A program made the translations under genes and the position numbers. A stretch of DNA of 64,000 bases, from positions 3,450,001-3,514,000 of the forward strand of contig NC_019793.1 of NCBI RefSeq assembly GCF_000317835.1. The letters run 5' to 3'. Below the pieces are notes generated by a model that saw only the letters and a list, made by a program, of their open reading frames with translations, ran no database searches and had not been told where the DNA came from. Below are positions 1 through 11,071 of this stretch, one piece after another; position 1 is the first letter of the stretch; every line of letters starts with the position of its first letter. The DNA is from Deinococcus peraridilitoris DSM 19664 (GTDB lineage Bacteria > Deinococcota > Deinococci > Deinococcales > Deinococcaceae).

Positions 1-1
1 G

Positions 2-283
2 ATGGAACGCCACCGGCACCGCTACGAGGTCAACCCGGAGCATGTGTCGGCACTGACACGGGCGGGCCTGATCGTGAGTGGAGTGACGCCGGGAATGGCT
101 GGGCGTGGCGCCGGTCTCGTCGAATCCATCGAGCTGTCCGATCATCCATTTTTTGTGGGGCTTCAGAGCCACCCTGAATTCAAAAGCCGTCCGATGCGGC
201 CCAGTCCTCCGTTTGCTGGCTTTATTGCAGCGGCGCTGGAGCGCGCCAATCAGGGCCGTACCTTGAGTGCGTCAAGCACCTGA
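2..283 (+). CDS. pyrG: CTP synthase, C-terminal fragment (cut by window edge)
   Basis: CTP synthase aminates UTP to CTP with glutamine as nitrogen donor. Only the last 93 or so residues lie in the window, all from the class I glutamine amidotransferase domain. The fragment opens with the family block [10 protein letters not shown] and holds [11 protein letters not shown], whose His and Glu complete the Cys-His-Glu triad; the Cys lies upstream, outside the window. The true start is not visible, so the first Met here is internal. The 3' end overlaps the convergent coaE gene by 34 bases. Identity is firm from the motifs. Confidence 0.93.
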   Translation: MERHRHRYEVNPEHVSALTRAGLIVSGVTPGMAGRGAGLVESIELSDHPFFVGLQSHPEFKSRPMRPSPPFAGFIAAALERANQGRTLSASST

Positions 284-840
284 TCGAGTCGGCGTTCCAG
301 CTGAGCCAGATCGCCGTCGTTGTCCAGCGTCATGCTGGCACGACGGCGTTTTTCGCTTCCCGAAAGTTGGGCGGCGTCACGCTTCAGAATATCGTCGCGT
401 GACAGACCTCCACGCGCCAGTACACGTGCGACCCGCAGTTCGAGCGGCGCGTCGACAAGCAATGTTGCGTCCATCTGCGCGTCAAGACCGTTCTCGAAAA
501 GCAGGGGAATATCCTGTACGATCCACTCGCCGGACGCCTCCCGCTCCAGCTCGGTCATCCTCGCCCTGACGCGAGGATGGATAATCCGGTTGAGCTGTTT
601 GCGCTGCTCAGGGTGATTGAAGACCAACTCGGCCAGGCGGGAGCGGTCCAGCGCGCCATCCTTGAGGTATTGCGAACCAAAAGCAGCCTCGACCGCCTGG
701 GTCACCTCCACGGAAGCCGAGATTTCGTGGGCCACCACGTCTGCGTCAAGTACTGTGAATCCACGTGCGCGCAGCAGGTGAGCGACAGTGCTTTTACCAG
801 CACCAATCGAGCCGGTCAGGCCGAGACGACGGGGCGCCAT
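250..840 (-). CDS. coaE: Dephospho-CoA kinase
   Basis: Catalyses the last step of coenzyme A synthesis, ATP-dependent phosphorylation of the 3'-hydroxyl of dephospho-CoA. The 196-residue protein has the usual family length. It shows the P-loop GSIGAGKST at about residues 10-18 and the DADVVAHE substrate-binding segment just after. The ATG at 840 sits exactly six bases after a TATGAT -10 hexamer (847-852), which points to a leaderless mRNA. The gene is convergent with pyrG and overlaps its end. Confidence 0.95.
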   Translation of the reverse strand: MAPRRLGLTGSIGAGKSTVAHLLRARGFTVLDADVVAHEISASVEVTQAVEAAFGSQYLKDGALDRSRLAELVFNHPEQRKQLNRIIHPRVRARMTELEREASGEWIVQDIPLLFENGLDAQMDATLLVDAPLELRVARVLARGGLSRDDILKRDAAQLSGSEKRRRASMTLDNDGDLAQLERRLDQVLDALKVRP

Positions 841-846
841 GGTCTC

Positions 847-852
847 ATCATA
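847..852 (-). promoter_or_regulatory. -10 element of leaderless coaE
   Basis: TATGAT on the minus strand, followed by six bases and then the coaE ATG. No clear -35 is seen. Confidence 0.6.
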
Positions 853-1053
853 GCGGTGGAAAAGAAACCTCTTTCGTGCCAGTCTGGGGCGGCGCAGTTC
901 CGGCGGCTCAACAGCAGGGGAAACTTTCTCACATACCGCTCACCTTAATAGATTAAGAGCTGGCTATGCTTGGAAGGTGACCCAACACCGATCGACGCCC
1001 TCCTTTGAGGGAAGGCACTTGTGCGGGATGTGGGCAGTGCCGGAGGTTTTTTC
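853..1053. other. Intergenic region coaE / TPR gene
   Basis: About 200 bases between divergent genes. TATGCT at 965-970 could be a -10 for the TPR gene, giving a leader of about 75 bases, but no -35 fits. The ribosome site GGAGG is at 1042-1046. Nothing else is recognisable. Confidence 0.4.
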
Positions 1054-2172
1054 GTGAAACGTGTTTCCTTGCTCGGCCTGCGACCTGCCGGATACCTCGC
1101 CCTTGCTGCGCTCGGACTGGGTATGCTGGCCGAGGCCCAGACCACTCCTGCTGCACCTGCGCAGACGCGAAATAATATCAGCGCGTCAAGCTACATCGCG
1201 CTGGGTAACCTCTACTACTCCAAAGGCCAGTACGATTCGGCCTATGTCGCTTTCCGCGCTGCGAGTGAGAACGATCCCCGCTCAACCGAAGCCCTGCTGG
1301 GCCTTGGCCGGTCGCAAACGCGCCTGCGTCTGTACGCCCCGGCCATCGAAACCTTGCGGCGTCTGGTCGGCATGGACGCACGTAATTTCAGCGCTCACCT
1401 GGCGCTTTCACAGTCGTACGTTGCGCAGTATGTCGGTACGACGGACCGGGCGGCCGTCGCCGGTAACCTCGACGAGGCCCTCAAGGTGCTGGGCGAGGCA
1501 GAGGTGCTGCAAAACGATTCGGCCGTACTGTGGAACGAGCGCTCGATCATCTACAAACTCAAGGGTGACTATGCCCGCGCCATCGAAATGTCCCGCCGGG
1601 CCAGCACTATCGACCCCAACGATTCGGTGATTCTCTATAACCTGGGCGACCTGTACCAGGCGTCCGGCAATTCGGCGATGGCGCTCGAGTCACTGCAAAA
1701 AGCAGTCATCGCCGATCCGACCGACGCGCAGGCGCGGGCGTACTACGGCAAGCTGCTGCTGCTCTCGGGCAATCCGAATGCCGCGCGTCTCGAGCTGGCG
1801 CAGGCCGAACGCCTGGCCCCCAACAACGCCTATGCGGTCGGGCAGTACGGTGTCTATGGTTACCTTACCAAGGACAATACGCTCGCGCGGATCAAACTCA
1901 CACAGGCCCTCAAACTCGATCCATTGCGTTACCCGGAGTTTTACTACTACCTGGGGCGCCTGGAAATGGACAGCGGCCTCGTGAAAGAGGCCAAAGCCGA
2001 CTTCACCAAGGCCGCGGCGCTGGCGTCGACCAACTCGGAATATTTCTACTGGCTGGGCCGCGCCCAGGAAGCCAGTGGCGACAAGGGCGCTGCCCGTCTG
2101 GCGTACGGTCAGGCCCTTAGCCTCAATCCGAACATGAAAGTGGCACAAGACGGTCTGAGTCGCGTGAAGTAA
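1054..2172 (+). CDS. Secreted tetratricopeptide-repeat protein
   Basis: A repeat scaffold protein, probably periplasmic or envelope-attached. The chosen GTG start at 1054 follows GGAGG with a seven-base gap. It gives a clean signal peptide: basic VKRVS, then a hydrophobic stretch ending at AEAQ. The mature part is a run of TPR units from about residue 40 to the end, for example [20 protein letters not shown] and [20 protein letters not shown], with the usual Gly-8, Ala-20 and Pro-32 pattern. An in-frame GTG at 1021 would put 11 extra residues before the signal and has no ribosome site. Partner and function are unknown. A strong terminator follows. Confidence 0.85.
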   Translation: MKRVSLLGLRPAGYLALAALGLGMLAEAQTTPAAPAQTRNNISASSYIALGNLYYSKGQYDSAYVAFRAASENDPRSTEALLGLGRSQTRLRLYAPAIETLRRLVGMDARNFSAHLALSQSYVAQYVGTTDRAAVAGNLDEALKVLGEAEVLQNDSAVLWNERSIIYKLKGDYARAIEMSRRASTIDPNDSVILYNLGDLYQASGNSAMALESLQKAVIADPTDAQARAYYGKLLLLSGNPNAARLELAQAERLAPNNAYAVGQYGVYGYLTKDNTLARIKLTQALKLDPLRYPEFYYYLGRLEMDSGLVKEAKADFTKAAALASTNSEYFYWLGRAQEASGDKGAARLAYGQALSLNPNMKVAQDGLSRVK

Positions 2173-2182
2173 GCATTTTGCG

Positions 2183-2220
2183 AACACGGCAACCCGATGT
2201 GCGAGGTTGCCGTGTTCTTT
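2183..2220 (+). terminator. Terminator after TPR gene
   Basis: Perfect 12-bp stem, AACACGGCAACC at 2183-2194 pairing with 2205-2216, ten-base loop, then CTTTG. Confidence 0.8.
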
Positions 2221-2231
2221 GCCGACCTGTT

Positions 2232-2260
2232 TTGAGGCGCGCGCCCTGCCATGCTACACT
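2232..2260 (+). promoter_or_regulatory. Promoter of rpsB
   Basis: -35 TTGAGG (2232-2237), 17-bp spacer, -10 TACACT (2255-2260) preceded by an extended -10 TG at 2252-2253. Predicted start is near 2267, giving a leader of about 95 bases before rpsB. Confidence 0.7.
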
Positions 2261-2362
2261 CCTTTTTTGGGTGCCTCCGCGCCCGCATCGCCGTGCCCGA
2301 GCGTCGCGGCGATCTTCCATGCGCGGACGACCACATCTCAAAGAAAACGCTCGGGAGGATTC

Positions 2363-3211
<849 letters not shown>

Positions 3212-3222
3212 AGTACCTGGCA

Positions 3223-3261
3223 ACCCCGGAGGGGCGCGCCTGCGTCCTTTCGGGGTCTTTT
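3223..3261 (+). terminator. Hairpin between rpsB and tsf, possible attenuator
   Basis: ACCCCGGAGG (3223-3232) pairs with CCTTTCGGGGT (3246-3256) with one bulge and a G-T pair, followed by CTTTT. Lying inside an operon, it may reduce rather than stop read-through to tsf. Confidence 0.6.
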
Positions 3262-3322
3262 CACGAACGAGCGAAGCGCTGCCGCTGTGGGGTGGCGCGC
3301 CAACCAAGCGGAGGTAAGCACT

Positions 3323-5114
<1,792 letters not shown>

Positions 5115-5156
5115 GTGGGCCGCACCGTGTTCGTGGCGAGGCTGCTTCAGGCGGGG

Positions 5157-5198
5157 TTGCCGGGTACTTTTCTGTAAAATGCCGGCAGGAGGTTGATC
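5157..5198 (+). promoter_or_regulatory. frr upstream region: weak -10 and strong ribosome site
   Basis: TAAAAT at 5175-5180 could be a -10, but TTGCCG at 5157-5162 is only 12 bases away, so a full promoter is not supported. AGGAGG at 5187-5192 is a strong ribosome site that selects the ATG at 5199. Confidence 0.4.
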
Positions 5199-5747
5199 AT
5201 GACCATGAAATCGATATTCGGCGATGCTCGTGCACGCATGCAAAAAGCAATTGAAGCCCTCGAGAGCAATCTGTCCGTGCTGCGCACGGGCCGGGCCAAT
5301 CCAGGCATTCTCAAAAAGATTCAGGTGGAGTATTACGGCTCGACCATGCCGCTTGATCAGGTGGCGTCGGTGACCACACCGGACGCCCGGACGCTGCTGG
5401 TGACACCCTGGGACCGGGGCGCCCTGGGCCATATCGAGCGTGCCATCCGGGACAGCGATCTGGGGCTCAATCCCAACAACAAGGGCGACGCCATCTTCAT
5501 CACCCTGCCGGTCCTGACCGAGGAGCGGCGCAAGGATCTGGTCAAGACCGCGCGAACTTATGCCGAAGACGGCAAGATCGCCGTGCGAAATGTCCGCAAG
5601 AGTGCACTGGAGGACATCAAGAAGCAAGAAGGCGTGGGCGAGGACGAAATCAAGCGCGCCGAGGGCGAAGTGCAGAAGCTCACGGATGAGTTCGTGAACA
5701 GGGTCGAAGAGGTTCTGGAGCGCAAGGAGCAGGAAATTCTCGGTTGA
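5199..5747 (+). CDS. frr: Ribosome recycling factor
   Basis: RRF works with EF-G to split the post-termination ribosome. The 182-residue protein has the family length. It shows [11 protein letters not shown] (tip of the three-helix domain), [14 protein letters not shown] and [15 protein letters not shown], then [20 protein letters not shown]. The ATG at 5199 is six bases after AGGAGG; an upstream in-frame TTG at 5193 would abut the ribosome site and is not used. The gene lies between pyrH and cdsA. Confidence 0.96.
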   Translation: MTMKSIFGDARARMQKAIEALESNLSVLRTGRANPGILKKIQVEYYGSTMPLDQVASVTTPDARTLLVTPWDRGALGHIERAIRDSDLGLNPNNKGDAIFITLPVLTEERRKDLVKTARTYAEDGKIAVRNVRKSALEDIKKQEGVGEDEIKRAEGEVQKLTDEFVNRVEEVLERKEQEILG

Positions 5748-5801
5748 TGTGCCTTCCTTGATGCCCACATTTCCCCGTTCACGCCTCGTGCGCGGCGCCC
5801 A

Positions 5802-6671
5802 ATGGCATGGCTGGCGGTTTCGTGGAGCGTCGTGGATACCCTAGGTACCCGGGTCCTGACATCCATCATCGGATTCACGGCGGTGGTGCTTGCCATCTGG
5901 GCCGGCTGGCCTCTGTTGCTGCCGGCCCTGCTGGTGGTGTCCACGCTGGCGCTGCGCGAATACGTGCATATGCTCAGCCGTCGGGATCTCGACGTGCGGC
6001 GCAAAAGCCTGTACCTGCTCGGAGTCCTGCTGATCATCGCGTCTTACCCGGGCTGGACTGCCTTTCCGCTGTCCGGTGTTTCGTGGAGGGAGGTGGCTCT
6101 GGGCGTTGCCGTGGGTTACTTTTTGGTCGTCGAGGTGATCTCGCCTGGGGAGCGTCCGCTGGAGCGTATCGTGTACAGCGTTTTCGGCTTGCTGTACATT
6201 CCCTGGCTGCTGGGTTACTTTCTGATGCTGCGTTACCTCCAGGGTGCTGACAGCGGGCTCGTCTACCTGATTTTGCCGCTGATTGCCACGTTTGCCTCGG
6301 ACGTCGGGGGATTTTTCTTCGGCTACTTCTTCGGGCGGCGCAAGCTGGCGCCAGAAGTTTCGCCTGCCAAGACCATCGAAGGGGCCTTTGGGGGCCTGCT
6401 GCTGAGTTTTGTGATCGTGTTTGCGGTCAGCCGCGTCGTGGGGCTCTGGGCCTTCAGCTGGAGTATTTACGATTCCCTGCTGTTTTCGCTGCTGGTGTCG
6501 AGCGCCTCGCAGTTGGGCGACCTGGCTGAGAGCCTGATCAAGCGCTCGCTTGGAGCCAAGGATTCCGGCGCGACCCTTCCCGGGCACGGCGGTATTCTCG
6601 ACCGGCTCGATTCCCTGCTGTTCGCGGTACCGATCACCTACCTGTTCCTGACGGTCGTGGGTCTGTTCTGA
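5802..6671 (+). CDS. cdsA: Phosphatidate cytidylyltransferase
   Basis: CDP-diacylglycerol synthase: phosphatidate plus CTP gives CDP-diacylglycerol, the precursor of anionic phospholipids. It is an integral membrane protein with about eight hydrophobic segments. The C-terminus holds the family signature SLIKRSLGAKDSGATLPG followed by HGGILDRLDS, with the conserved Lys-Asp and Asp residues. The start is uncertain: the ATG at 5802 has no ribosome site, while the in-frame GTG at 5832 follows GGAG by four bases and begins VDTLGTRVLTSIIGF, a more family-like N-terminus. In most bacteria uppS precedes cdsA; here only 54 bases separate frr and cdsA. Confidence 0.92.
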   Translation: MAWLAVSWSVVDTLGTRVLTSIIGFTAVVLAIWAGWPLLLPALLVVSTLALREYVHMLSRRDLDVRRKSLYLLGVLLIIASYPGWTAFPLSGVSWREVALGVAVGYFLVVEVISPGERPLERIVYSVFGLLYIPWLLGYFLMLRYLQGADSGLVYLILPLIATFASDVGGFFFGYFFGRRKLAPEVSPAKTIEGAFGGLLLSFVIVFAVSRVVGLWAFSWSIYDSLLFSLLVSSASQLGDLAESLIKRSLGAKDSGATLPGHGGILDRLDSLLFAVPITYLFLTVVGLF

Positions 6672-6871
6672 AGTACCACAGGTGAACGCCGCTGCCAGGC
6701 GGGACATGGCGTTGCGCACGAGTCGGTATACGCGCACCTTGGTAAGATTTACCCTTGCGCTTCCGGCTTCCATCCACGACAGTGGACTCGATTGCGCACG
6801 TCGAACGCGGCCCTGTCCGTTCCGGTCCGGAGTGGGAGCGGGCGGGTTCATGTGGCAACCCCGAGGTTGAT
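6672..6871 (+). other. Intergenic region cdsA / dxr
   Basis: Two hundred bases without a convincing gene. TAAGAT at 6743-6748 is -10-like, but TTGCGC (6712-6717) is 25 bases away. GAGG at 6863-6866 is the ribosome site that places the dxr start at the TTG at 6872. Confidence 0.35.
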
Positions 6872-8053
6872 TTGATACGAATTGCCATTCTCGGCTCGAC
6901 GGGCTCGATCGGTACCCAATCGCTGGATGTCGCGCGCGAACGCGGCCTGACGGTGCGAGCCCTGGCTGCCGGCAACAAACTGGATATGCTCGAAGCACAA
7001 GTGCGCGAATTTCGCCCGGAGCTGGTCAGCGTGGCTGCGAACATTCTCACCGAAGCGCGCGAAAGGCTGCCGGGTGTCCGTGTCGTCGCCGACGTGCAGG
7101 AAGTGGCCACTGCCGACGTCGACGTCGTGGTGGCGGCCATTCCCGGGCTGGCCGGTCTGCCCCCGACCCGCGCGGCCCTGGAGGCGGGGCGAGACGTGGC
7201 GCTGGCCACCAAGGAAGCCATGGTCGCGGCGGGCCCGCTGATCTGGGAAGCGGCTGCGCGGGGAAGTGCTCATCTGGTGCCCGTCGACAGCGAGCACACG
7301 GCCATTTACCAGCTGCTGCTGGGCGAACAACTCAGCGAGGTCGGCGAGGTGATCGTCACGGCTTCCGGGGGCCCTTTTCGCCTGACGCCCGAGAATCTGG
7401 CTGAGGTGACCCCTGTTCAGGCGCTGGCGCACCCGACCTGGAGCATGGGACCCAAAATTACCATTGATTCGGCGACGTTGATGAATAAGGGGCTGGAGGT
7501 GCTTGAAACTGCGGCCCTGTACGGTCTGGGCCTGGAACGGGTCCGGGTGCTGGTCCATCCGCAGAGCGTGGTGCACGGACTGGTACGCTTTCAGGATGGA
7601 AACGTCAAGGCCCACCTCAGCGCGCCGGACATGCGCCTGCCCATCGCGTACGCGCTCAGTGCGGCCGCGACTGGCATGACGCGTCCCGGCGACGTGCGCG
7701 GTGGCCCGCGCCTGGAACGCCCGGGCGCGTACTTTCCCTTGACGGGAACCCTGGAATTCTTTGAGCCCGACTTCGGGCGTTTTCCGTGTCTGAGGCTGGC
7801 GTACCAGGCCGGTGAGTGCGGCGGGCTGGCTCCCGTCGCGCTCAATGCCGCCGATGAGGTGGCCGTCGAGGCTTTTCTGGCTGGAAGCCTCCCTTTCACT
7901 GGCATTCCCCGGGTGATCGAACAAATTCTGGCCGAGACTCCAGTCGACACCCTGAGCTGGGAAGGCCTCGAACATACCGACCACTGGGCACGCGTGCGAG
8001 CTCGGGAACTCACCGGGCACGCAGGGCGGTCCGTCGTAGGAGGAAAAGCATGA
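6872..8053 (+). CDS. dxr: 1-deoxy-D-xylulose 5-phosphate reductoisomerase
   Basis: Converts DXP to 2-C-methyl-D-erythritol 4-phosphate with NADPH, the committed step of the MEP isoprenoid pathway. The TTG at 6872 is chosen because GAGG lies five bases upstream and translation then opens at [19 protein letters not shown], the NADPH-binding loop that starts this family. Further motifs are [24 protein letters not shown] with the metal-binding Asp and Glu, ASGGPFR, and [20 protein letters not shown]. At 393 residues it has normal length. The stop overlaps the next start as ATGA, so rseP is probably translationally coupled. Confidence 0.95.
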   Translation: MIRIAILGSTGSIGTQSLDVARERGLTVRALAAGNKLDMLEAQVREFRPELVSVAANILTEARERLPGVRVVADVQEVATADVDVVVAAIPGLAGLPPTRAALEAGRDVALATKEAMVAAGPLIWEAAARGSAHLVPVDSEHTAIYQLLLGEQLSEVGEVIVTASGGPFRLTPENLAEVTPVQALAHPTWSMGPKITIDSATLMNKGLEVLETAALYGLGLERVRVLVHPQSVVHGLVRFQDGNVKAHLSAPDMRLPIAYALSAAATGMTRPGDVRGGPRLERPGAYFPLTGTLEFFEPDFGRFPCLRLAYQAGECGGLAPVALNAADEVAVEAFLAGSLPFTGIPRVIEQILAETPVDTLSWEGLEHTDHWARVRARELTGHAGRSVVGGKA

Positions 8054-9156
8054 GCGGGACCGGCATCAGCATTGCGCTGTGGCTGCTGATTATCGTTGTA
8101 GCCACGTTCTGGCATGAGCTGGGCCACTATTGGGCCGCCCGTGCGCAGGGCGTCGGAGTCAAATCATTCTCCATTGGAATGGGTCCCATTCTGGTACGCT
8201 GGCGCTCAGGTGGCACCGAGTGGCGCCTGAGCGCCCTGCCGATCGGGGGATACGTCGAAATCGACGGCATGGCCCCGACCGTCAGTGAGCGCGGAGAACT
8301 ACGTGCGCCCACTACCGGTTACGCCGGGCTGGGCGCGCCAGGAAAGATCGCCATTCTGCTGGCCGGTCCGCTGTTCAACTGGATTCTGGCCATTGCCCTG
8401 CTGGCGGGAAACTATGCGGCCCAGGGAGTCGTGACGCCGCTCAACGACCGTGCCCGCGTGGCGTCCGTCGCGCCAAATTCCGAAGCGCAGCGGCTGGGAC
8501 TGCGCGAGGGGGATGTCATTGTCGCCATCAACGGGCGCGACATTCCGGAGAGCTACACGGTCGACGGGCAGCCGCGCCCCGGATTCCGTCAGGTGCAGGA
8601 CGCGTTGGCGCTGGACGGCCCCAAGACCTTTACGGTCGAGCGCGACGGCCGGCGGCGCGAAGTCAGCTTCAACTGGCAGGCACGTGAGAATGGCGAACGC
8701 CGGTTGTTGGGGATCGGGTACGGCGAGGACCGCAAAGTCGAGCAGGTGGCCGTGCCGGCTGCGATCGCTGCGGCCGCCCGGACGAGCGTAGCAGTGATTC
8801 CGCAGGCGGTCGGAGCGTTCGCGGGCCTGTTTCAACGGATGCTGACGCTGGACTTGCAGGGCAACGGCGAAGTGGTCGGTCCCATCGGAACGGTGGGCAT
8901 TGTCGGGCAGGCTGCTCAGGCAGGAGTCTGGACGGTGGTAGGCATCATGGCGCTGATCAACCTGAGCCTGGCGCTCTTCAACCTGCTCCCCATTCCCGGT
9001 CTCGACGGTGGGCGTATCTTCCTGGTGCTGGTGCAGGCACTGCTGCGTCGGCCGCTAACCTTTCAACAGGAAAACTTCATCAACCTGACCGGGTTTGCCC
9101 TGGTGATGCTGCTCATGCTATTCGTGGTATTCAGCGACGTGGCCCGATTCTTCTGA
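8050..9156 (+). CDS. rseP: Site-2 zinc metalloprotease, RseP family
   Basis: An intramembrane protease that cuts regulatory membrane proteins such as anti-sigma factors. The zinc motif HELGH is at residues 22-26 in the first membrane segment. A PDZ domain occupies about residues 130-215, with the carboxylate-binding-type loop [16 protein letters not shown]. The second metal-site block [14 protein letters not shown] is in the C-terminal membrane region. Length (368) and position after dxr are typical. A ribosome site (GGAGG) just precedes the ATG, inside the end of dxr. The substrate is unknown. Confidence 0.94.
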   Translation: MSGTGISIALWLLIIVVATFWHELGHYWAARAQGVGVKSFSIGMGPILVRWRSGGTEWRLSALPIGGYVEIDGMAPTVSERGELRAPTTGYAGLGAPGKIAILLAGPLFNWILAIALLAGNYAAQGVVTPLNDRARVASVAPNSEAQRLGLREGDVIVAINGRDIPESYTVDGQPRPGFRQVQDALALDGPKTFTVERDGRRREVSFNWQARENGERRLLGIGYGEDRKVEQVAVPAAIAAAARTSVAVIPQAVGAFAGLFQRMLTLDLQGNGEVVGPIGTVGIVGQAAQAGVWTVVGIMALINLSLALFNLLPIPGLDGGRIFLVLVQALLRRPLTFQQENFINLTGFALVMLLMLFVVFSDVARFF

Positions 9157-9178
9157 ACACGCCTTCTCGCCTTGTGAG

Positions 9179-9186
9179 TATAAAAT
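9179..9186 (+). promoter_or_regulatory. -10 element of the glycosyltransferase gene
   Basis: TATAAAAT contains overlapping -10 hexamers. A transcript from here would start near 9191-9193, past the ATG at 9185, which favours the ATG at 9200. Confidence 0.5.
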
Positions 9187-9199
9187 GAGCCCTGAAACC

Positions 9200-9853
9200 A
9201 TGACTGAGGTGCCGCGTGTCGCAGTCGTCATTCCTGCCTACAACGAGCAGGAGACGGTGGGCGACGTCGTGCGGGTGGCGCTGCAACTGACACCAGAGGT
9301 CATCGTGGTGTCCGACGGCTCAGGCGACCGAACGGCGGAGGAGGCGCGAGCGGCGGGAGCCCAGGTGATCGACCAGCGAGAGAACACCGGCAAGGGGCCC
9401 GCCCTCTACGCCGGTCTGCAGGCCGCCCAGGCCCCATGGATCGTCCTGCTTGACGCCGATCTCGTTGGCCTGACGATCACGCACCTCGACGCCCTCGTCA
9501 AGCCGGTGCTGGGAGGTGAACTCGACATGGCCATCGGGGTGTTCAGCGACGGCAGATTCATGACCGACTTCGGCAACCGCATGACTCCACACCTGTCCGG
9601 GCAGCGTGCCGCCCGCCGGGCGTGGCTGCTCTCGGTACCGCGCCTCGCGCAGGAACGCTGGCCCGAGCCCGCCATCACCTACGCCCTGAAAAACGACCGG
9701 GTGAAGTGGGGGTATGTCGAGCTGCCCCGTCTGTCACAAGTCATGAAAGAAGAAAAACGCGGTTTCTGGAAAGGCGTCAAATACCGCACGCGCATGTACC
9801 TCGATCTGCTGACCTTTCGCCGGCGCCGCAAACGGCAGGATGTCGCGGACTGA
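9200..9853 (+). CDS. Glycosyltransferase family 2 protein
   Basis: A small GT-A-fold glycosyltransferase, likely using a nucleotide sugar at the inner face of the membrane. The start TEVPRVAVVIPAYNEQETV gives the nucleotide-binding first strand. IVVSDGSGDRT and the LLDADL block supply the DXD-type metal site. The C-terminus is strongly basic (TFRRRRKRQ), as expected for membrane contact, but has no clear membrane segment. The start at 9200 is preferred over 9185 from the promoter position. Acceptor and sugar cannot be told; dolichol-phosphate-mannose-synthase-like and glucosyl-phosphoglycerate-synthase-like enzymes share this core. Confidence 0.85.
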   Translation: MTEVPRVAVVIPAYNEQETVGDVVRVALQLTPEVIVVSDGSGDRTAEEARAAGAQVIDQRENTGKGPALYAGLQAAQAPWIVLLDADLVGLTITHLDALVKPVLGGELDMAIGVFSDGRFMTDFGNRMTPHLSGQRAARRAWLLSVPRLAQERWPEPAITYALKNDRVKWGYVELPRLSQVMKEEKRGFWKGVKYRTRMYLDLLTFRRRRKRQDVAD

Positions 9854-9889
9854 AAACTGCAGGATAAGCCAGCTCGCCGGTTGGTGCTC

Positions 9890-9895
9890 TAGAGT
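9890..9895 (+). promoter_or_regulatory. -10 element of leaderless nuclease gene
   Basis: TAGAGT, then six bases (GGCTGC) to the ATG at 9902. Confidence 0.6.
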
Positions 9896-9901
9896 GGCTG
9901 C

Positions 9902-10711
9902 ATGCGTCGACGCCGAAATTCCTGGCTGATCCTGGCCGTCCTGTTGGTCCTCGGACTGCTGGGTCGGTTGCTGGCCCCTGACTCCCCGTCCGATTTCGGC
10001 TCGGCGGGCGAGTGTGGTGAGAAGTTTGCCTTCGGGCGCCCGCTGGTACAGGGAGAAGGGGAAAACGCCACCCTGCTGTGCCGCAAAGGCTACGCCGTGC
10101 TGCACGACCCGGACCTGCGGGTTTCGCTGTACGCGGCAGAGCGGCTGACGAACACCGACGCCGACGGCAGCGTGCCCCGGCAGGACGATTTCGAGCCTGA
10201 CCCCGATCTGCCCGCCGGTGAGCGGGCCGAGTTGTCCGATTACCGGGGCAGCGGCTTTGACCGCGGACACTTGGCCCCGGCGGCTGACTTTTCGGATGAC
10301 CCGACCGAGATGGACGAATCCTTTTTGCTGTCGAACATGGTGCCGCAGAACGGTCCGATGAACAGCGGCATCTGGTCCGGCCTGGAGTCGGCCACGCGCG
10401 CCTGTGCCAAAAGCGTCGGAGAAATTTTCATTTATACCGGGCCCGTATTCGAGGGCGGCGTCAAGCGGACCGTCGGACGCAACCGGGTAGCGGTGCCGAC
10501 GGGCTTGTACAAGGTCGTGGTCGAGCCAAAGTCGGGTCAGGCCCGGACCTTTCTGATGCCCAACCGTGCCCTGCAGCGCACTTCCGACTTTGGACGGTAT
10601 GAGGTGCCCGTGACGCGCATCGAACAGCTGACCGGACTCACCTTCTTCCCGGAAGGCCGCATCGACAAGACCCGCTCCGGGGCCTTCTGCGCCAGCAGCT
10701 TCGGTTCCTAA
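9902..10711 (+). CDS. DNA/RNA non-specific endonuclease, DRGH (NucA) family, membrane-anchored or secreted
   Basis: A beta-beta-alpha-metal nuclease that would cleave DNA and RNA outside the cytoplasm. Residues 1-25 (MRRRRNSWLILAVLLVLGLL) form a basic region plus hydrophobic segment, a signal or anchor. The catalytic block is RGSGFDRGHLAPAADF with the general-base His in DRGH. The metal-binding Asn block NMVPQNGPMNSGIW follows. Two or more Cys in the mature part may form a disulphide. At 269 residues it fits the family. Role could be nutrient scavenging or clearing extracellular DNA; nothing nearby settles that. Confidence 0.88.
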   Translation: MRRRRNSWLILAVLLVLGLLGRLLAPDSPSDFGSAGECGEKFAFGRPLVQGEGENATLLCRKGYAVLHDPDLRVSLYAAERLTNTDADGSVPRQDDFEPDPDLPAGERAELSDYRGSGFDRGHLAPAADFSDDPTEMDESFLLSNMVPQNGPMNSGIWSGLESATRACAKSVGEIFIYTGPVFEGGVKRTVGRNRVAVPTGLYKVVVEPKSGQARTFLMPNRALQRTSDFGRYEVPVTRIEQLTGLTFFPEGRIDKTRSGAFCASSFGS

Positions 10712-10723
10712 GGCCACTGCCGG

Positions 10724-11056
10724 ATGTCTCAAGTTCTGCCTGATCTGTTCCGGTCACCTCCGGATGTGGCGCCGCGCTCGCCCTGGCGGCGCGAGTGCTC
10801 GTCTTGCGGGGCCTGTTGCGCGGCACCTGACATCACGGCGCTGCACAAGCCGCTGGGAGTGGCCTGCCGCAACCTCGACGCCCACTGCCGTTGTCAGGTG
10901 TATCTCGAGCGCCCCGATGTCTGCCGCAATTACCGGCCCGACTGGGTATGCGGTGAAGTGGCGCCCTTGCCGTCGCTGGAAGCGCGGGTTGCGCGGTTTC
11001 TGGAACTCTACCAACTCACGCCAGAGCACACCTTTACCTCGCACGAGGCGCACTAG
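10724..11056 (+). CDS. YkgJ-family cysteine cluster protein
   Basis: A 110-residue protein of the UPF0153/YkgJ group, thought to bind zinc or an Fe-S cluster; the biochemical role is not known. The cluster reads ECSSCGACCAAPDI near residue 26, followed by CRNLDAHCRCQVY and CRNYRPDWVC, the usual eight-cysteine layout. It starts 12 bases after the nuclease stop and probably shares its transcript. Confidence 0.85.
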   Translation: MSQVLPDLFRSPPDVAPRSPWRRECSSCGACCAAPDITALHKPLGVACRNLDAHCRCQVYLERPDVCRNYRPDWVCGEVAPLPSLEARVARFLELYQLTPEHTFTSHEAH

Positions 11057-11059
11057 ACT
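11054..11059 (+). promoter_or_regulatory. Possible -10 element of the ferredoxin gene
   Basis: TAGACT, 12 bases before the ATG at 11072, so a leader of about five bases is predicted. Confidence 0.45.
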
Positions 11060-11071
11060 TTCGGCACGACC

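Noticed and set aside
5157..5180. TTGCCG ... TAAAAT as an frr promoter
   Set aside because: The spacer is only 12 bases, too short for a normal sigma-70-type promoter.
6712..6748. TTGCGC ... TAAGAT as a dxr promoter
   Set aside because: The spacer is 25 bases; dxr has a ribosome site and may be read from upstream.
5841..6998. 385-codon minus-strand frame over cdsA and the dxr start
   Set aside because: Arg/Gln/His-rich mirror of a membrane protein gene; no start signal or motif.
6848..8020. 390-codon minus-strand frame over dxr
   Set aside because: Antisense shadow of a well-supported gene.
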